The notes below the pieces were generated by a model, which saw nothing but the letters and a program-made list of their open reading frames with translations, had not been told where the DNA came from and made no database searches. Of a DNA stretch of 25,890 nt, positions 7,152 through 15,160 are shown in pieces. The stretch comes from Trebonia sp030042015 (GTDB lineage: Bacteria > Actinomycetota > Actinomycetes > Streptosporangiales > Streptosporangiaceae), in contig NZ_JASIAL010000118.1 of assembly GCF_030042015.1 (NCBI RefSeq), forward strand, positions 1 to 25,890, given 5' to 3'. Positions within the stretch are counted from its first letter, which is position 1; each line of letters starts with the position of its first letter. Position numbers and translations under genes: made by a program.

Positions 7152-7985
7152 TTACCAGGGCGCGGTGCAGGACACGGCCTTGCTCGTTCCCGACCGCACG
7201 CAGGACCGCGCGAGCGTTCCCGGGCCGTCGGGCACGGTGTTGACCGTGTAGCTCGCCGTTTCTGCGAACTTGGCGGGCAGCGTGTAGCTGGCGGACACGG
7301 TGCTCCATGTCTTGCCGCCATTGCGCGAGTCCTGCAGGTACATGGTGCACGTGGTCTTCAGCGAGAGCCCGACGACGTCGGCGCCCGCCCGGGATGACGC
7401 GTTCTTGGCGACGGTGGAGCCGAACAGGGCGGTGCCGCAGTAGCCGGCGGCCGGGACTATCGTTGTCTCCTTCGTGTAGGCCACGGTCTCGGGCCCGCCG
7501 ACCGGCTTGCCGGTGCCCTTGGCCAGCGAGATCGCCTTGCCGCAGTGCGGGGCTGCCTTCGCGCCGAGGGCGACGCAGGCACGCGCCTCGAAGCCCGGCC
7601 CGTCGTAGTAATTGCCCGTCTTCGCGTCGGTGATGTCCCCCGCGACGGCCGGCACGGTGAGCGCGGGCGCGATGACCGTCCAGGACTTCCCCTTGTCTGC
7701 GGACCTCTCGAGTTTCACCACGCACGGGGCGCCCGCGTAGATGTTCGACCCTATCGCCGCGACGTAGGCGGGCGCGCCGGCCGAGACCTGCGTCGAGTAC
7801 AGGCCCGTCGAGCAGCCGTGACCACCATTGGCGACGCTAGGAGCCGGGTACTGCTCGGTGCCGAGCACGACGAAATACGGTGCGCTGGCGGCGAGTGCGG
7901 GCACCGCGGCGCCGCCGAGCACGAGGCCGGACGCGGCCGTGACCGCCACCGCGAGACCGGCAATCCGCGCAGTGCTCCGCGACAT
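7152..7985 (-). CDS. Secreted cysteine-containing protein with internal duplication
   Basis: 277 aa from ATG 7985, supported by the AGGAGGG ribosome binding site 6-7 bases upstream. A Sec signal peptide (MSRST, hydrophobic AGLAVAVTAASGLVLGG, cleavage after PALAA) precedes a mature domain with eight cysteines. Two halves are clearly related: CVVKLERSADKGKSWTVIAP and CTMYLQDSRNGGKTWSTVSA, later GPGFEARACVALGAKAAPHC and GPGTLARSCVRSGTSKAVSC. Each half carries an Asp-box-like motif (SADKGKSW, SRNGGKTW) and an ARxCV-C pair likely to form disulfides. No known family or enzyme was recognised; it is probably an extracellular beta-rich protein. Confidence 0.75.
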   Translation of the reverse strand: MSRSTARIAGLAVAVTAASGLVLGGAAVPALAASAPYFVVLGTEQYPAPSVANGGHGCSTGLYSTQVSAGAPAYVAAIGSNIYAGAPCVVKLERSADKGKSWTVIAPALTVPAVAGDITDAKTGNYYDGPGFEARACVALGAKAAPHCGKAISLAKGTGKPVGGPETVAYTKETTIVPAAGYCGTALFGSTVAKNASSRAGADVVGLSLKTTCTMYLQDSRNGGKTWSTVSASYTLPAKFAETASYTVNTVPDGPGTLARSCVRSGTSKAVSCTAPW

Positions 7986-8173
7986 CGCTTTCCCTCCTGA
8001 TCAGAAAGAACGCAGCCACCTCAGCGTCAGCATGAAACTACCGCAATGCGTTTATTCCGTATAGATCACAAAATTCCGGTACAGCCTGGCCCGGGCACAG
8101 CGTGGCCGGCGACGCTCGACGCCGCCGCGACGGCTGGTGCGCAAGTTTTCACCGAAGTGAGTCCCGGCCTCAC

Positions 8174-8203
8174 TTGCGGACGGCGGGTCTCCTCGCTTAA
8201 GGT
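8174..8203 (+). promoter_or_regulatory. Candidate promoter of the iron-uptake operon
   Basis: TTGCGG (8174-8179) and TAAGGT (8198-8203) with an 18-base spacer resemble a vegetative promoter, placing the start of transcription near 8210, immediately ahead of the iron box. An alternative -10, TAACCT (8224-8229), lies inside the box and would give a nearly leaderless message. The remainder of 7986-8173 contains no recognisable gene. Confidence 0.35.
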
Positions 8204-8212
8204 AAAGCCCGC

Positions 8213-8231
8213 TTAGGTAAGGCTAACCTTA
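8213..8231. promoter_or_regulatory. IdeR/DtxR iron box
   Basis: TTAGGTAAGGCTAACCTTA matches the 19-base IdeR/DtxR consensus TTAGGTTAGGCTAACCTAA at all but two positions and keeps the dyad symmetry. It sits just before an Fe(III)-type ABC importer, as expected for repression by Fe(II)-loaded IdeR when iron is plentiful. Confidence 0.9.
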
Positions 8232-8248
8232 GTTGGGAGTGAGCGGTC

Positions 8249-8638
8249 ATCCCGTACCAACGAACGCTGACACTGGCGGCCCTGGCACTGCTGGCCGTCA
8301 CCGCCGTTACCGCCGTCACCGCCTGCGGGTCCTCGACCGCGAGCTCATCGACGTCCATCCTCGGCTCGGCCCTCCAGCAGGATTGTACGGCCGTCGCCGA
8401 TGTGCTCTCCGACGGCCCGGATCCGGGCGCGGATGCCGTCGGGTACGCGCAGGCGCAGGTCCTGCAGCTGCGGCAGCTCAAGATCGGCGACGCCGCGCTC
8501 GAGCGCGCGGTGCTCGCGCTGGCCACCGCCTACCAGCAGTTCAGCTCGGGGAGCGGCGCGGGCGGCAGCACCGCCAGCGCGGCGGTCACCAAGGCCGCGG
8601 CCGCGGTCAACGCGATCTGCCCGCAGGCGGCGTCATGA
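8249..8638 (+). CDS. Small lipoprotein of the iron-uptake operon; start codon abnormal
   Basis: About 129 aa. From 8249 this frame reads a lipoprotein signal peptide (basic N-end IPYQRT, hydrophobic LTLAALALLAVTAVTAV, lipobox VTAC followed by GSSTASSS) and then a mostly helical domain with one further Cys pair (QQDC near the start, NAIC near the end). No ATG, GTG or TTG exists in frame upstream of the signal: an in-frame TGA is at 8240, and the first candidate GTG, at 8402, would remove the signal peptide. GGGAG at 8235-8239 is well placed for starting at ATC 8249. Alternatively GTG 8239 is the true start and one C of CCC (8251-8253) is extra. The stop overlaps the ATG of the next gene (ATGA). 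Family not recognised; a role in iron acquisition is inferred from operon position. Confidence 0.65.
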   Translation: MPYQRTLTLAALALLAVTAVTAVTACGSSTASSSTSILGSALQQDCTAVADVLSDGPDPGADAVGYAQAQVLQLRQLKIGDAALERAVLALATAYQQFSSGSGAGGSTASAAVTKAAAAVNAICPQAAS

Positions 8639-9696
8639 CCGCCCCCCGTCGCCGCGTCCGGCGCCTTGCCGCCGCGCTGGGCGTGACGCTCGCCGCCGTG
8701 CTGGCCGCCGGCACGCTCGCCGCCTGCGGCACCGCGCTCGGCGGGGCGTCGTCGGGGGCGGACTCGATCACGCTGTACAGCGGCCAGCATGAGCAGACCA
8801 CCCAGTCGCTGGTGAACGCGTTCGAGCTGCAGACCGGCATCAAGGTGAACGTCCGCTACAACGACGAGGACAGCTTCGTCGACGAGATCCTGGCCGAACA
8901 GGCGCACCCGATCGCCGACGTCTTCTACACGGAGAACTCCCCTGCCCTGGAGGCCCTGCAGGAGAAGGGGCTGCTGGCGCCCGTCGATCCCTCGACGCTG
9001 GCCAGGACCCCCGCCAAGTACAACTCCCCGCAAGCGGACTGGGTCGGGGTATCGGCGCGGGTCAGCGTGCTGATCTACAACCCGTCGCTGATCAGCAAGT
9101 CCGAGCTGCCCACCACGGTGCTGCAGCTCGCGGACCCCAGGTACAAGGGAAAGCTCGCGTTCGCGGCCGGCGAGACCGACTTCCAGCCGATCGTCACCGC
9201 GGTCGCCCGCGCCTACGGCCAGGCGCAGGCACTGTCCTGGCTTGACGGCATCAAGGCCAACGCCGGCGCGCACATCTACCCGGACAACGAGACGATCGCC
9301 GACGAGGTCAACCGCGGCGCGGTGGCCTTCGGGGTGGTCAACCAGTACTACTGGTACCGGATGAAGGCCGAGCTCGGCGCGTCCAACGTCCACTCGGAGA
9401 TCACCTACTTCGCCCCGCACGACCCCGGCTACGTGGTCGACGTCTCGGGCGCGGCCATCCTCAAGTCCTCCAAGCATCAGGCGCTGGCGCAGAGGTTCCT
9501 CGCCTTCCTGGTGTCCAAGGCCGGGCAGGAGATCATCGCGCACTCGATCAGCTACGAGTACCCGCTCGACGACGGCGTGACGACGGCGGCCCCGGAAACA
9601 CCGTTCAGCCAGCTCCAGCCGTACCCGATCAGCATCGCCGAACTCGGCGACGGCTCCACCGCGATCGCGCTGCTGTCCAAGGCCGGGCTGCTGTGA
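8635..9696 (+). CDS. Fe(III)-type ABC transporter substrate-binding lipoprotein
   Basis: 353 aa from ATG 8635, whose ATGA overlaps the stop of the preceding lipoprotein gene. It has a basic N-end, a hydrophobic core and the lipobox LAAC with lipidated Cys31. The mature part is an FbpA/FutA-type periplasmic binding fold: ITLYSGQHEQTTQSLVNAFE at its start, ADVFYTENSPALEALQEKGL, and the paired tyrosines of NQYYWYRMKAE that ligate ferric ion in this family. Together with the upstream iron box this strongly suggests Fe(III) capture outside the membrane and delivery to the permease encoded next. Other anionic or metal-chelate substrates are possible for the family but fit the iron box less well. 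Confidence 0.92.
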   Translation: MTAPRRRVRRLAAALGVTLAAVLAAGTLAACGTALGGASSGADSITLYSGQHEQTTQSLVNAFELQTGIKVNVRYNDEDSFVDEILAEQAHPIADVFYTENSPALEALQEKGLLAPVDPSTLARTPAKYNSPQADWVGVSARVSVLIYNPSLISKSELPTTVLQLADPRYKGKLAFAAGETDFQPIVTAVARAYGQAQALSWLDGIKANAGAHIYPDNETIADEVNRGAVAFGVVNQYYWYRMKAELGASNVHSEITYFAPHDPGYVVDVSGAAILKSSKHQALAQRFLAFLVSKAGQEIIAHSISYEYPLDDGVTTAAPETPFSQLQPYPISIAELGDGSTAIALLSKAGLL

Positions 9697-11387
9697 CCGG
9701 GGCCGGGACGGCAGGGACCGCAGTTCTCGCCAGGGAGCTGGCGAGTCGCCCGCGGCCGCGGCGGACACGGCCGTCCGGGCTGCTGCCGGTCAGCCTGCTC
9801 GTCGCGGCCGTGCTCGTGGTTCCGCTGGCGTTCCTGCTCATCGAGGCTCAGGGGGCCGGCGTCGGAAAGGTCGCCAGCCTGATCGACCGCTCGCTGACCG
9901 CCCAGCTGCTGTGGAACACCGTCCGGCTCAGCGCCGTCGTCACGGCCCTGTGCGCGGTCATCGGGACCGGCGCGGCGTGGCTGACGGAGCGCACCGACCT
10001 GCCAGGCCGGCGCGTGTGGGCCGTGCTGCTCGTGGTGCCGCTGGCGATCCCGGACTTCGTCGTGTCGTTCGGCTGGGCGTCGCTGAGCAACGCCGTCTCG
10101 GGTTTTCGCGGCGCGGTCCTGGTGATGACGCTGGCGGTCTACCCGCTGGTGTACCTGCCGGTGGCCGCCAGCTTGCGCAACGCCGACCCCGCCCAGGAGG
10201 AAGTGGCCCGCAGCCTGGGCGCGGGCCGGCTGAAGACCTTCTGGCGCGTCACGATCGGCCAGTCGAAGGTCGCCATCCTCGGCGGCTGCCTGCTTGTCAT
10301 CATGGTCATGCTCGCCGAGTACGGCGCATTCGAGATACTCGGCTACCAGACCTTCACGACCGAGATCTTCACCGAGTTTTCCCTCTCGTTCAACGTGCCC
10401 GCCGCCTGCGCGCTCTCGCTCGTGCTGATCGCCATCGGCCTGGCCGTGCTGGCCGCCGAGTGGGCCGGCCAGGGGCGCGGGCGGGGCCGCGTCAGCCGGG
10501 TCAGCCGGACGGCGCAGCGCGTCACTCCCCGCTACCACCTTGGCCCGTGGGCAGTGCCCGCGCTTGCGCTGGTCGGCGCGCTCGTCCTGCTGGCGCTCGG
10601 TGTCCCGGTCGGGTCGGCGGCCTACTGGTGGGCCACCGGCACCCAGCAGCCGTTCGCCGGCGTCTCGCTGCTTGACGCCACCTATTACACCGCCGTCTAC
10701 AGCGGCTGCGCCGCGGCGCTCGCCACGCTGATGGCGCTGCCGGTGGCCATCCTCGTCGTCCGCCGCGGCGGCCGCGCGGCCCGCCTGCTTGAGCGCAGCA
10801 CCTACCTGGTGCTGGCCATGCCGGGCCTGGTCATCGCCCTGTCGCTGTCGTACTTCAGCGAACGGTACGGCGACGGCATCGGCTACCAGACGGCGCCGAT
10901 GCTGATCCTCGCGTACGCGATCATGTTCTTCCCGCTCGCCCTTGTCGGAGTGCGCGCGTCGGTGGCGCAGGCGCCCAGCGGACTGGAGGACGTCGCCAGG
11001 ACGCTCGGCCAGCGGCCGCTCGTGGTGTTCTGGCGGGTGACCAGGCCGCTGGTCACCCCGGGCATGGCCGCCGCGTTCTGCCTGGTGTTCCTGTCCGCGG
11101 TCACCGAGCTGACCGCGACGCTGATCCTGGTGCCGACAGGAGTGCAGACGCTCGCCACCCAGTTCTGGAACTACGAGCAGAACCTGGCCTACGGCCAGTG
11201 CGCCCCGTTCGCGCTGCTGATGATCGCCATCGCCGCCGTGCCGAGCTACGTGCTCGGCCGCTACTTCGACCGCCTTCCCGCACGGACGGCGCAGAAATGG
11301 TCACGGGGTGTGCAAAGTGCCTTTGATCCCGGGGTGGCGGGGGCTACCAGCCGAACGCGGCCGCGGGCTCGCGTCCCGTATCGTTAG
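9693..11387 (+). CDS. Fe(III)-type ABC transporter permease, two fused domains
   Basis: 564 aa from GTG 9693, overlapping the previous stop as GTGA. About twelve membrane helices are arranged as two homologous permease domains, as in FbpB. Each has the cytoplasmic EAA-type loop that docks the ATPase: EEVARSLGAGRLKTFWRVTI (about 169-188) and EDVARTLGQRPLVVFWRVTR in the second half. The N-terminal tail is Arg/Pro-rich. The C-terminal tail (after the last helix, YVLGRYFDRLP) is about 40 residues of basic sequence. No ATP-binding subunit gene follows; the next genes are an exported protein and a peptidase, so the importer must borrow an ATPase from elsewhere in the genome. Confidence 0.93.
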   Translation: MTGAGTAGTAVLARELASRPRPRRTRPSGLLPVSLLVAAVLVVPLAFLLIEAQGAGVGKVASLIDRSLTAQLLWNTVRLSAVVTALCAVIGTGAAWLTERTDLPGRRVWAVLLVVPLAIPDFVVSFGWASLSNAVSGFRGAVLVMTLAVYPLVYLPVAASLRNADPAQEEVARSLGAGRLKTFWRVTIGQSKVAILGGCLLVIMVMLAEYGAFEILGYQTFTTEIFTEFSLSFNVPAACALSLVLIAIGLAVLAAEWAGQGRGRGRVSRVSRTAQRVTPRYHLGPWAVPALALVGALVLLALGVPVGSAAYWWATGTQQPFAGVSLLDATYYTAVYSGCAAALATLMALPVAILVVRRGGRAARLLERSTYLVLAMPGLVIALSLSYFSERYGDGIGYQTAPMLILAYAIMFFPLALVGVRASVAQAPSGLEDVARTLGQRPLVVFWRVTRPLVTPGMAAAFCLVFLSAVTELTATLILVPTGVQTLATQFWNYEQNLAYGQCAPFALLMIAIAAVPSYVLGRYFDRLPARTAQKWSRGVQSAFDPGVAGATSRTRPRARVPYR

Positions 11388-11391
11388 CGGC

Positions 11392-12210
11392 GTGCAGCTC
11401 ACCGGACGGCGGGCGATCATCGTGGCCGGGGCGGCCGTCGCGGTCATGGCGGCCGGCGGCACGGCGCTCGCGGTCGGCATCCCCACGCCGCCGTCGGCGC
11501 GGCCAGGGGCCGCGCCCCCCGCGCCCGCGGGATCGCACGTCGCGACCGTGCCCGCTGCCGGGATCTCCAGTGCCGCGCTGCAGGTGGCCAGCGGCACCGC
11601 CCTGCTCTCGGTCGGCGTCGCGAACCTCGGCGGCGCCGGCGGGACGCTGCTGGCAGTCAGCACGCCGCGCGGCGCGCCGCCCCCGCAGGTGCGGGTGGCC
11701 GAGGGAGGCGGCACGGCTCGTTCGGGGAAAAATGACTTTATCGTCCTGTCGGCGAGCGGCGGGCCGGGACCGGTCACCGTCACGCTGAACGCGGCCGTCA
11801 GCTGGCTGCTCGACTTCGACGGCGGCACCCAGCGCACCGTCGCCGACCTGCGCGGCGGCCGGGTCACGGGGATCTTCATCGGGGCCGGCTCTGATGTCGT
11901 CGACCTGACGCTGCCGCGGCCGGGCCGCCAGGTGCCTGTCCAGCTCGCGGGCGGGGCCAGCCAGTTCCTGCTCAGCCTGCCGAGCGGCGTGCCTGTCCGG
12001 GTCACCGCCGCGGGGGGCGCAGGCGAGGTGTCGCTCGACGGCACCACGTACACCGGGGTCGGCGGGGGGTCGGTGTTCGCGTCGCCCGGCTGGTCGGCGG
12101 GCGCGCCGGGGTTCGACGTCGACGCGACGAGCGGGGCGGCGCTCGTGTCGGTCACCCGGTGGGGCGGCCAGGCCAGCCAGGCAGCCCCGACGGTACCGTT
12201 CGGTTCGTGA
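11392..12210 (+). CDS. Exported or membrane-anchored beta-rich protein of unknown function
   Basis: 272 aa from GTG 11392, four bases after the permease stop. A short basic N-end and hydrophobic segment (about 8-29) form a signal anchor or signal peptide, followed by an Ala/Pro linker and a Gly/Val/Thr-rich domain whose alternating hydrophobic pattern (TGIFIGAGSDVVDLTLPRPG, QFLLSLPSGVPVRVTAAGGA) suggests parallel beta structure like the adhesin/DUF4097-type beta-helices. No cysteines or catalytic motifs were seen. The open frame extends upstream into the permease gene, but those residues are not signal-like. Co-transcribed with the iron importer; function unknown. The stop overlaps the start of the peptidase gene. 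Confidence 0.7.
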   Translation: MQLTGRRAIIVAGAAVAVMAAGGTALAVGIPTPPSARPGAAPPAPAGSHVATVPAAGISSAALQVASGTALLSVGVANLGGAGGTLLAVSTPRGAPPPQVRVAEGGGTARSGKNDFIVLSASGGPGPVTVTLNAAVSWLLDFDGGTQRTVADLRGGRVTGIFIGAGSDVVDLTLPRPGRQVPVQLAGGASQFLLSLPSGVPVRVTAAGGAGEVSLDGTTYTGVGGGSVFASPGWSAGAPGFDVDATSGAALVSVTRWGGQASQAAPTVPFGS

Positions 12211-13499
12211 CCAGCTTCCGTCATCCCGGCACCGTCCTGACCGACCACACGTTCCTCGTGCCGCTCGACCACGCCCGCCCGGACGGGGAGCAGATCGAGG
12301 TGTTCGCGCGGGAGGTGGTCGCCGCGGGCAAGGCCGGCCGCGCCGACCGCCTGCCGTGGCTGGTGTTCCTGCAGGGCGGCCCCGGGTTCGCGGCGCAGCG
12401 GCCGGTCGGCCGGGAGAGCTGGCTGGACCGGGCTCTCGACGACTACCGGGTGCTGCTGGTCGACCAGCGCGGCACCGGCCGGTCGTCGAGGATCACCGCC
12501 AGGTCGCTGGCCGGGCTTGGGCCGGGGCGGGCGCAGGCGGAGTACCTGGCGCTGTTCCGGGCCGATGCCATCGTGCTCGACGCCGAGCTGATCCGCCGTG
12601 AGCTGGCGGGCGGCGAGCCGTGGAGCGTGCTCGGGCAGAGCTTCGGCGGGTTCTGCGCGGTCACCTACCTGTCGTTCGCGCCGCACGGCATGCGCGAGGC
12701 GCTGATCACCGGGGGCCTGCCAGGGCTGGACACCCGCGCCGACGACGTGTACCGGATCACCTACCGGCGGGTGGCGGCGAAGAACGCGGCGCATTACTCG
12801 CGCTACCCCGAGGACGAGTCGCGGGCCCGCGCGATCGCGCGCTACCTGGCCGAGCACGCCGTGCGGCTGCCCGGCGGCGCGCCGCTGACCGTCGAGGGGT
12901 TCCAGGCGATCGGGGGCATGCTCGGGTCGGGCACCGGCAGCCACGAACTGCACTACCTGCTTGAGAACCCGTTCGACGGCGACGGCGGGCTGTCGGACGC
13001 TTTCCTGTGGGATGTCGCCAGGCGGGTCAGCTTCGCCGCCGCGCCGCTGTACGCGGTGCTGCACGAGGCCTGCTACGCGCAGGGCGCGGCCACCGGGTGG
13101 GCGGCGCAGCGGGTGCGGGCGGAGTTCCCTGAGTTCGGCGCGGCGGCCGCGCTGGCCGGGGACGCCCCGCTGTACTTCACCGGGGAGATGGTCTACCCGT
13201 GGATGGTCGACCTCGACCCGGCGCTGCGACCGCTGCGCGAGGCAGCCGACCTGCTGGCGGCACGGGAGGACTGGCCTGCGCTCTACGACCCGGCCCGGCT
13301 GGCGGCCTGCGAGGTGCCCGCGGCGGCCGCGGTGTACTACGACGACATGTACGTGCCGGTGGAGCTGTCAGCGCGGACGGCGGCGCGGATCCGCGGGCTG
13401 CGGCCCTGGGTGACCAGCGAGTACGAGCACGACGGGCTGCGGGTCAGCGGCGGCAAGGTGCTCGGCCGGCTGATCGCGATGAACCGCGGCGAGGTGTAA
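12207..13499 (+). CDS. pip: Prolyl aminopeptidase (alpha/beta-hydrolase, peptidase family S33)
   Basis: 430 aa from GTG 12207, which overlaps the previous TGA (GTGA). Oxyanion-hole motif LQGGPGF (about 55-61), the family-typical VDQRGTGRSS (about 85-94), and nucleophile elbow GQSFGG with Ser145. The C-terminal part holds the likely triad Asp (YYDDMYVPVE) and His (SEYEHDGLRVSGG). Length and motifs match the larger actinobacterial/xanthomonad type of proline iminopeptidase, a cytoplasmic enzyme that removes N-terminal proline from peptides. The coupling to the iron-uptake operon is unusual; it may process peptides released from siderophores or simply be transcribed along. Confidence 0.88.
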   Translation: MTSFRHPGTVLTDHTFLVPLDHARPDGEQIEVFAREVVAAGKAGRADRLPWLVFLQGGPGFAAQRPVGRESWLDRALDDYRVLLVDQRGTGRSSRITARSLAGLGPGRAQAEYLALFRADAIVLDAELIRRELAGGEPWSVLGQSFGGFCAVTYLSFAPHGMREALITGGLPGLDTRADDVYRITYRRVAAKNAAHYSRYPEDESRARAIARYLAEHAVRLPGGAPLTVEGFQAIGGMLGSGTGSHELHYLLENPFDGDGGLSDAFLWDVARRVSFAAAPLYAVLHEACYAQGAATGWAAQRVRAEFPEFGAAAALAGDAPLYFTGEMVYPWMVDLDPALRPLREAADLLAAREDWPALYDPARLAACEVPAAAAVYYDDMYVPVELSARTAARIRGLRPWVTSEYEHDGLRVSGGKVLGRLIAMNRGEV

Positions 13500-13513
13500 A
13501 ACAGACATGTCAC

Positions 13514-13535
13514 CTGCCCCAAGACGGGGGGACAG
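13514..13535 (+). promoter_or_regulatory. Possible hairpin masking the PP2C ribosome binding site
   Basis: CCCC at 13517-13520 can pair with the G-run at 13526-13531, which is also the Shine-Dalgarno-like sequence for the GTG at 13539; flanking CTG and CAG (13514-13516, 13533-13535) can extend the stem imperfectly. This could lower translation of the phosphatase relative to the genes before it. Confidence 0.3.
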
Positions 13536-13538
13536 CAA

Positions 13539-14300
13539 GTGTCATCATCACGGGTCGCCGCCGCTTCGAGTCCGGGGCTGGTCCGCGAGGGGAACGAAGA
13601 TTCGGCATATGCCGGCCGGTGGCTCTGCGCGGTGGCGGACGGCATGGGCGGGCATGATGCCGGTGATGTCGCGAGCGCTACAGTGATCGACGCGATCCGG
13701 CCGTTCGATGTCGCCGCGGATACCGAAGGGCTGACGACCATCCTCGGTGCGGCGATCGGTGCGGCGAACAGGCAGCTCGCTGCCAAGGCCGAGGCCGATC
13801 CTGGCCTGGCTAGCATGGGCTCTACCCTGACCGCGATGCTCTGGTCGGGAAGTCACGTGGCCATCGCACACATCGGTGACTCGCGCGCTTACCGGTTGAG
13901 GCACCAAGTCCTCAAGCAGATCACCGAAGATCACGTCGTCAGCAACCTTGTGGCCACCCCCATGCCAGAGCCCATCAGCGCGTACCTTGTGCGTTTTCTC
14001 GATGCGCGGCCTGGGTGGTCCCCGGACCTTACCCTGCGGTCCGCGGCGCCCGGCGACCGCTATCTGATCTGCTCCGATGGCCTGAGCGCGGTCGTCAGCC
14101 CCGGCGCCATCCGCGAGGTGCTGGCCGATGGCGGCGACCTTGACCATGCGGCCGACAGCCTGGTCCGGCTGGCTTATTCCGCTGGTGCGCCGGACAACGT
14201 CACAGTGATCGTCGTGGACGTGCCTGACGGCGCCTGGCAGGAGCGGGAGGGCAGCTCCCTGGTCCTGGGTGCCGCGGCCAGACTGGCGGGCAGGGCCTAG
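13539..14300 (+). CDS. PP2C-family serine/threonine protein phosphatase
   Basis: 253 aa from GTG 13539, with a G-rich ribosome binding site 7 bases upstream. The PPM/PP2C motifs are all present in order: GLVREGNEDS, VADGMGGHDAGD (metal-binding Asp34 and Gly), GSTLTAML, HIGDSRAYRL, YLICSDGLSAVV and APDNVTVIVVD. The chain stops shortly after the catalytic domain, with no membrane helix or sensor, so it is a stand-alone cytoplasmic Mn/Mg-dependent phosphatase, like those that reverse Ser/Thr kinases of the PknB type. No kinase gene is in the window. Its last codon overlaps the last codon of the convergent GntR gene. Confidence 0.92.
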   Translation: MSSSRVAAASSPGLVREGNEDSAYAGRWLCAVADGMGGHDAGDVASATVIDAIRPFDVAADTEGLTTILGAAIGAANRQLAAKAEADPGLASMGSTLTAMLWSGSHVAIAHIGDSRAYRLRHQVLKQITEDHVVSNLVATPMPEPISAYLVRFLDARPGWSPDLTLRSAAPGDRYLICSDGLSAVVSPGAIREVLADGGDLDHAADSLVRLAYSAGAPDNVTVIVVDVPDGAWQEREGSSLVLGAAARLAGRA

Positions 14301-15115
14301 CCGCCGTCCTCGGTGTCGTACTCTGACCAGGGCCACGCCGCTGAATCGTCTCGGTGGAGTTCGTGCACGGTCTCGACCCGGTCGCTGGGGATCACGTACT
14401 CAGTAACCTCAACCGGCTCGCCGTCGGCGGCGGACCGCCCGACGCGGATTATCTCCAGTACCGGCATGGTCATGGGGATTTGCAACTCCGCTGCCTCGGT
14501 CTTGGTGGGCATCCTGGCCCGGTGGTATTCCATCCACGACAACGGGCCGTGTCCCACCTTCTCGATGCGGTATAGCCAGTCCCCCGGGCCTGGTGCCTGC
14601 CCGGACACGCCGGGAATGCTGGCGACCCGCGGGTGAATCCACGAGTTGCTTATCTGGAACGGCGGTTCAGCCTCCGGCCCGGTGACGCGATGCCTGAGCA
14701 GTACCTCGGTGCCTTCGCGAACCTTAAGCAGCCTGGCGATGCGTGGCTCGTTCAGCTTTTCGGGCTTGGCGGTCGGCGTGATGTGGTGCCGCCAGACTTC
14801 CTGCCCCGAAGCGGACGGGAAGCTATAGCCGGGACCGCTCGTCGCGAGGTTCCGCTTGACCAGGTTGCCGCGCATCCGGTGCGGCCGGACCATCCCGTAC
14901 CGGACGATCGTGCCGCGCTTCGGGACGGCCCAGACCATCCCCTCCGGCTCCAGGATCTCACTGATAGCGCGTGAGATCGTATTCTTGTCCGCGCCATACT
15001 CCGCAGCCAGGGCATCCAGCGTGGGCAGGGTGCTCCCCGGTGCCCACTCTCCTGCAAGGATGCGGGTCCGCAGCAACGCAGCGATCTCCGGGTAGCGAGA
15101 ATTTCTGCCAGGCAC
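14297..15115 (-). CDS. GntR-family regulator with UTRA domain (HutC/FarR subfamily)
   Basis: 272 aa from GTG 15115, with AGGGA upstream. The N-terminal winged helix is clear: RYPEIAALLRTRILAGEWAP, GSTLPTLDALAAEYGADKNT (ISRAISEIL follows), and the wing KRGTIVRYG. The C-terminal UTRA ligand domain (about 95-262) includes LLKVREGTEVLLRHRV, ISNSWIHPRVA and a C-terminal strand with VEVTEYVIPSDRVE. It is divergent from the peptide/radical SAM/methyltransferase cassette and very probably controls it through the TCCTAAGA sites between them. The effector is unknown. Its stop overlaps that of the convergent PP2C gene by two bases. Confidence 0.92.
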   Translation of the reverse strand: MPGRNSRYPEIAALLRTRILAGEWAPGSTLPTLDALAAEYGADKNTISRAISEILEPEGMVWAVPKRGTIVRYGMVRPHRMRGNLVKRNLATSGPGYSFPSASGQEVWRHHITPTAKPEKLNEPRIARLLKVREGTEVLLRHRVTGPEAEPPFQISNSWIHPRVASIPGVSGQAPGPGDWLYRIEKVGHGPLSWMEYHRARMPTKTEAAELQIPMTMPVLEIIRVGRSAADGEPVEVTEYVIPSDRVETVHELHRDDSAAWPWSEYDTEDGG

Positions 15116-15160
15116 TAGAAGCCATCCCTCAACTCAAGTCGAACCTGCCCCCGCACGTTA

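Noticed and set aside
8233..8634. N-terminal extension of the iron-binding lipoprotein, open from TTG 8233
   Set aside because: The extension is Arg/Gly-rich shadow sequence of the small lipoprotein gene in another frame; a proper lipoprotein signal peptide starts at ATG 8635.
11301..13064. 587-codon minus-strand frame opposite the exported protein and peptidase genes
   Set aside because: Spans two genuine plus-strand genes, with no domain and a composition typical of shadow frames.
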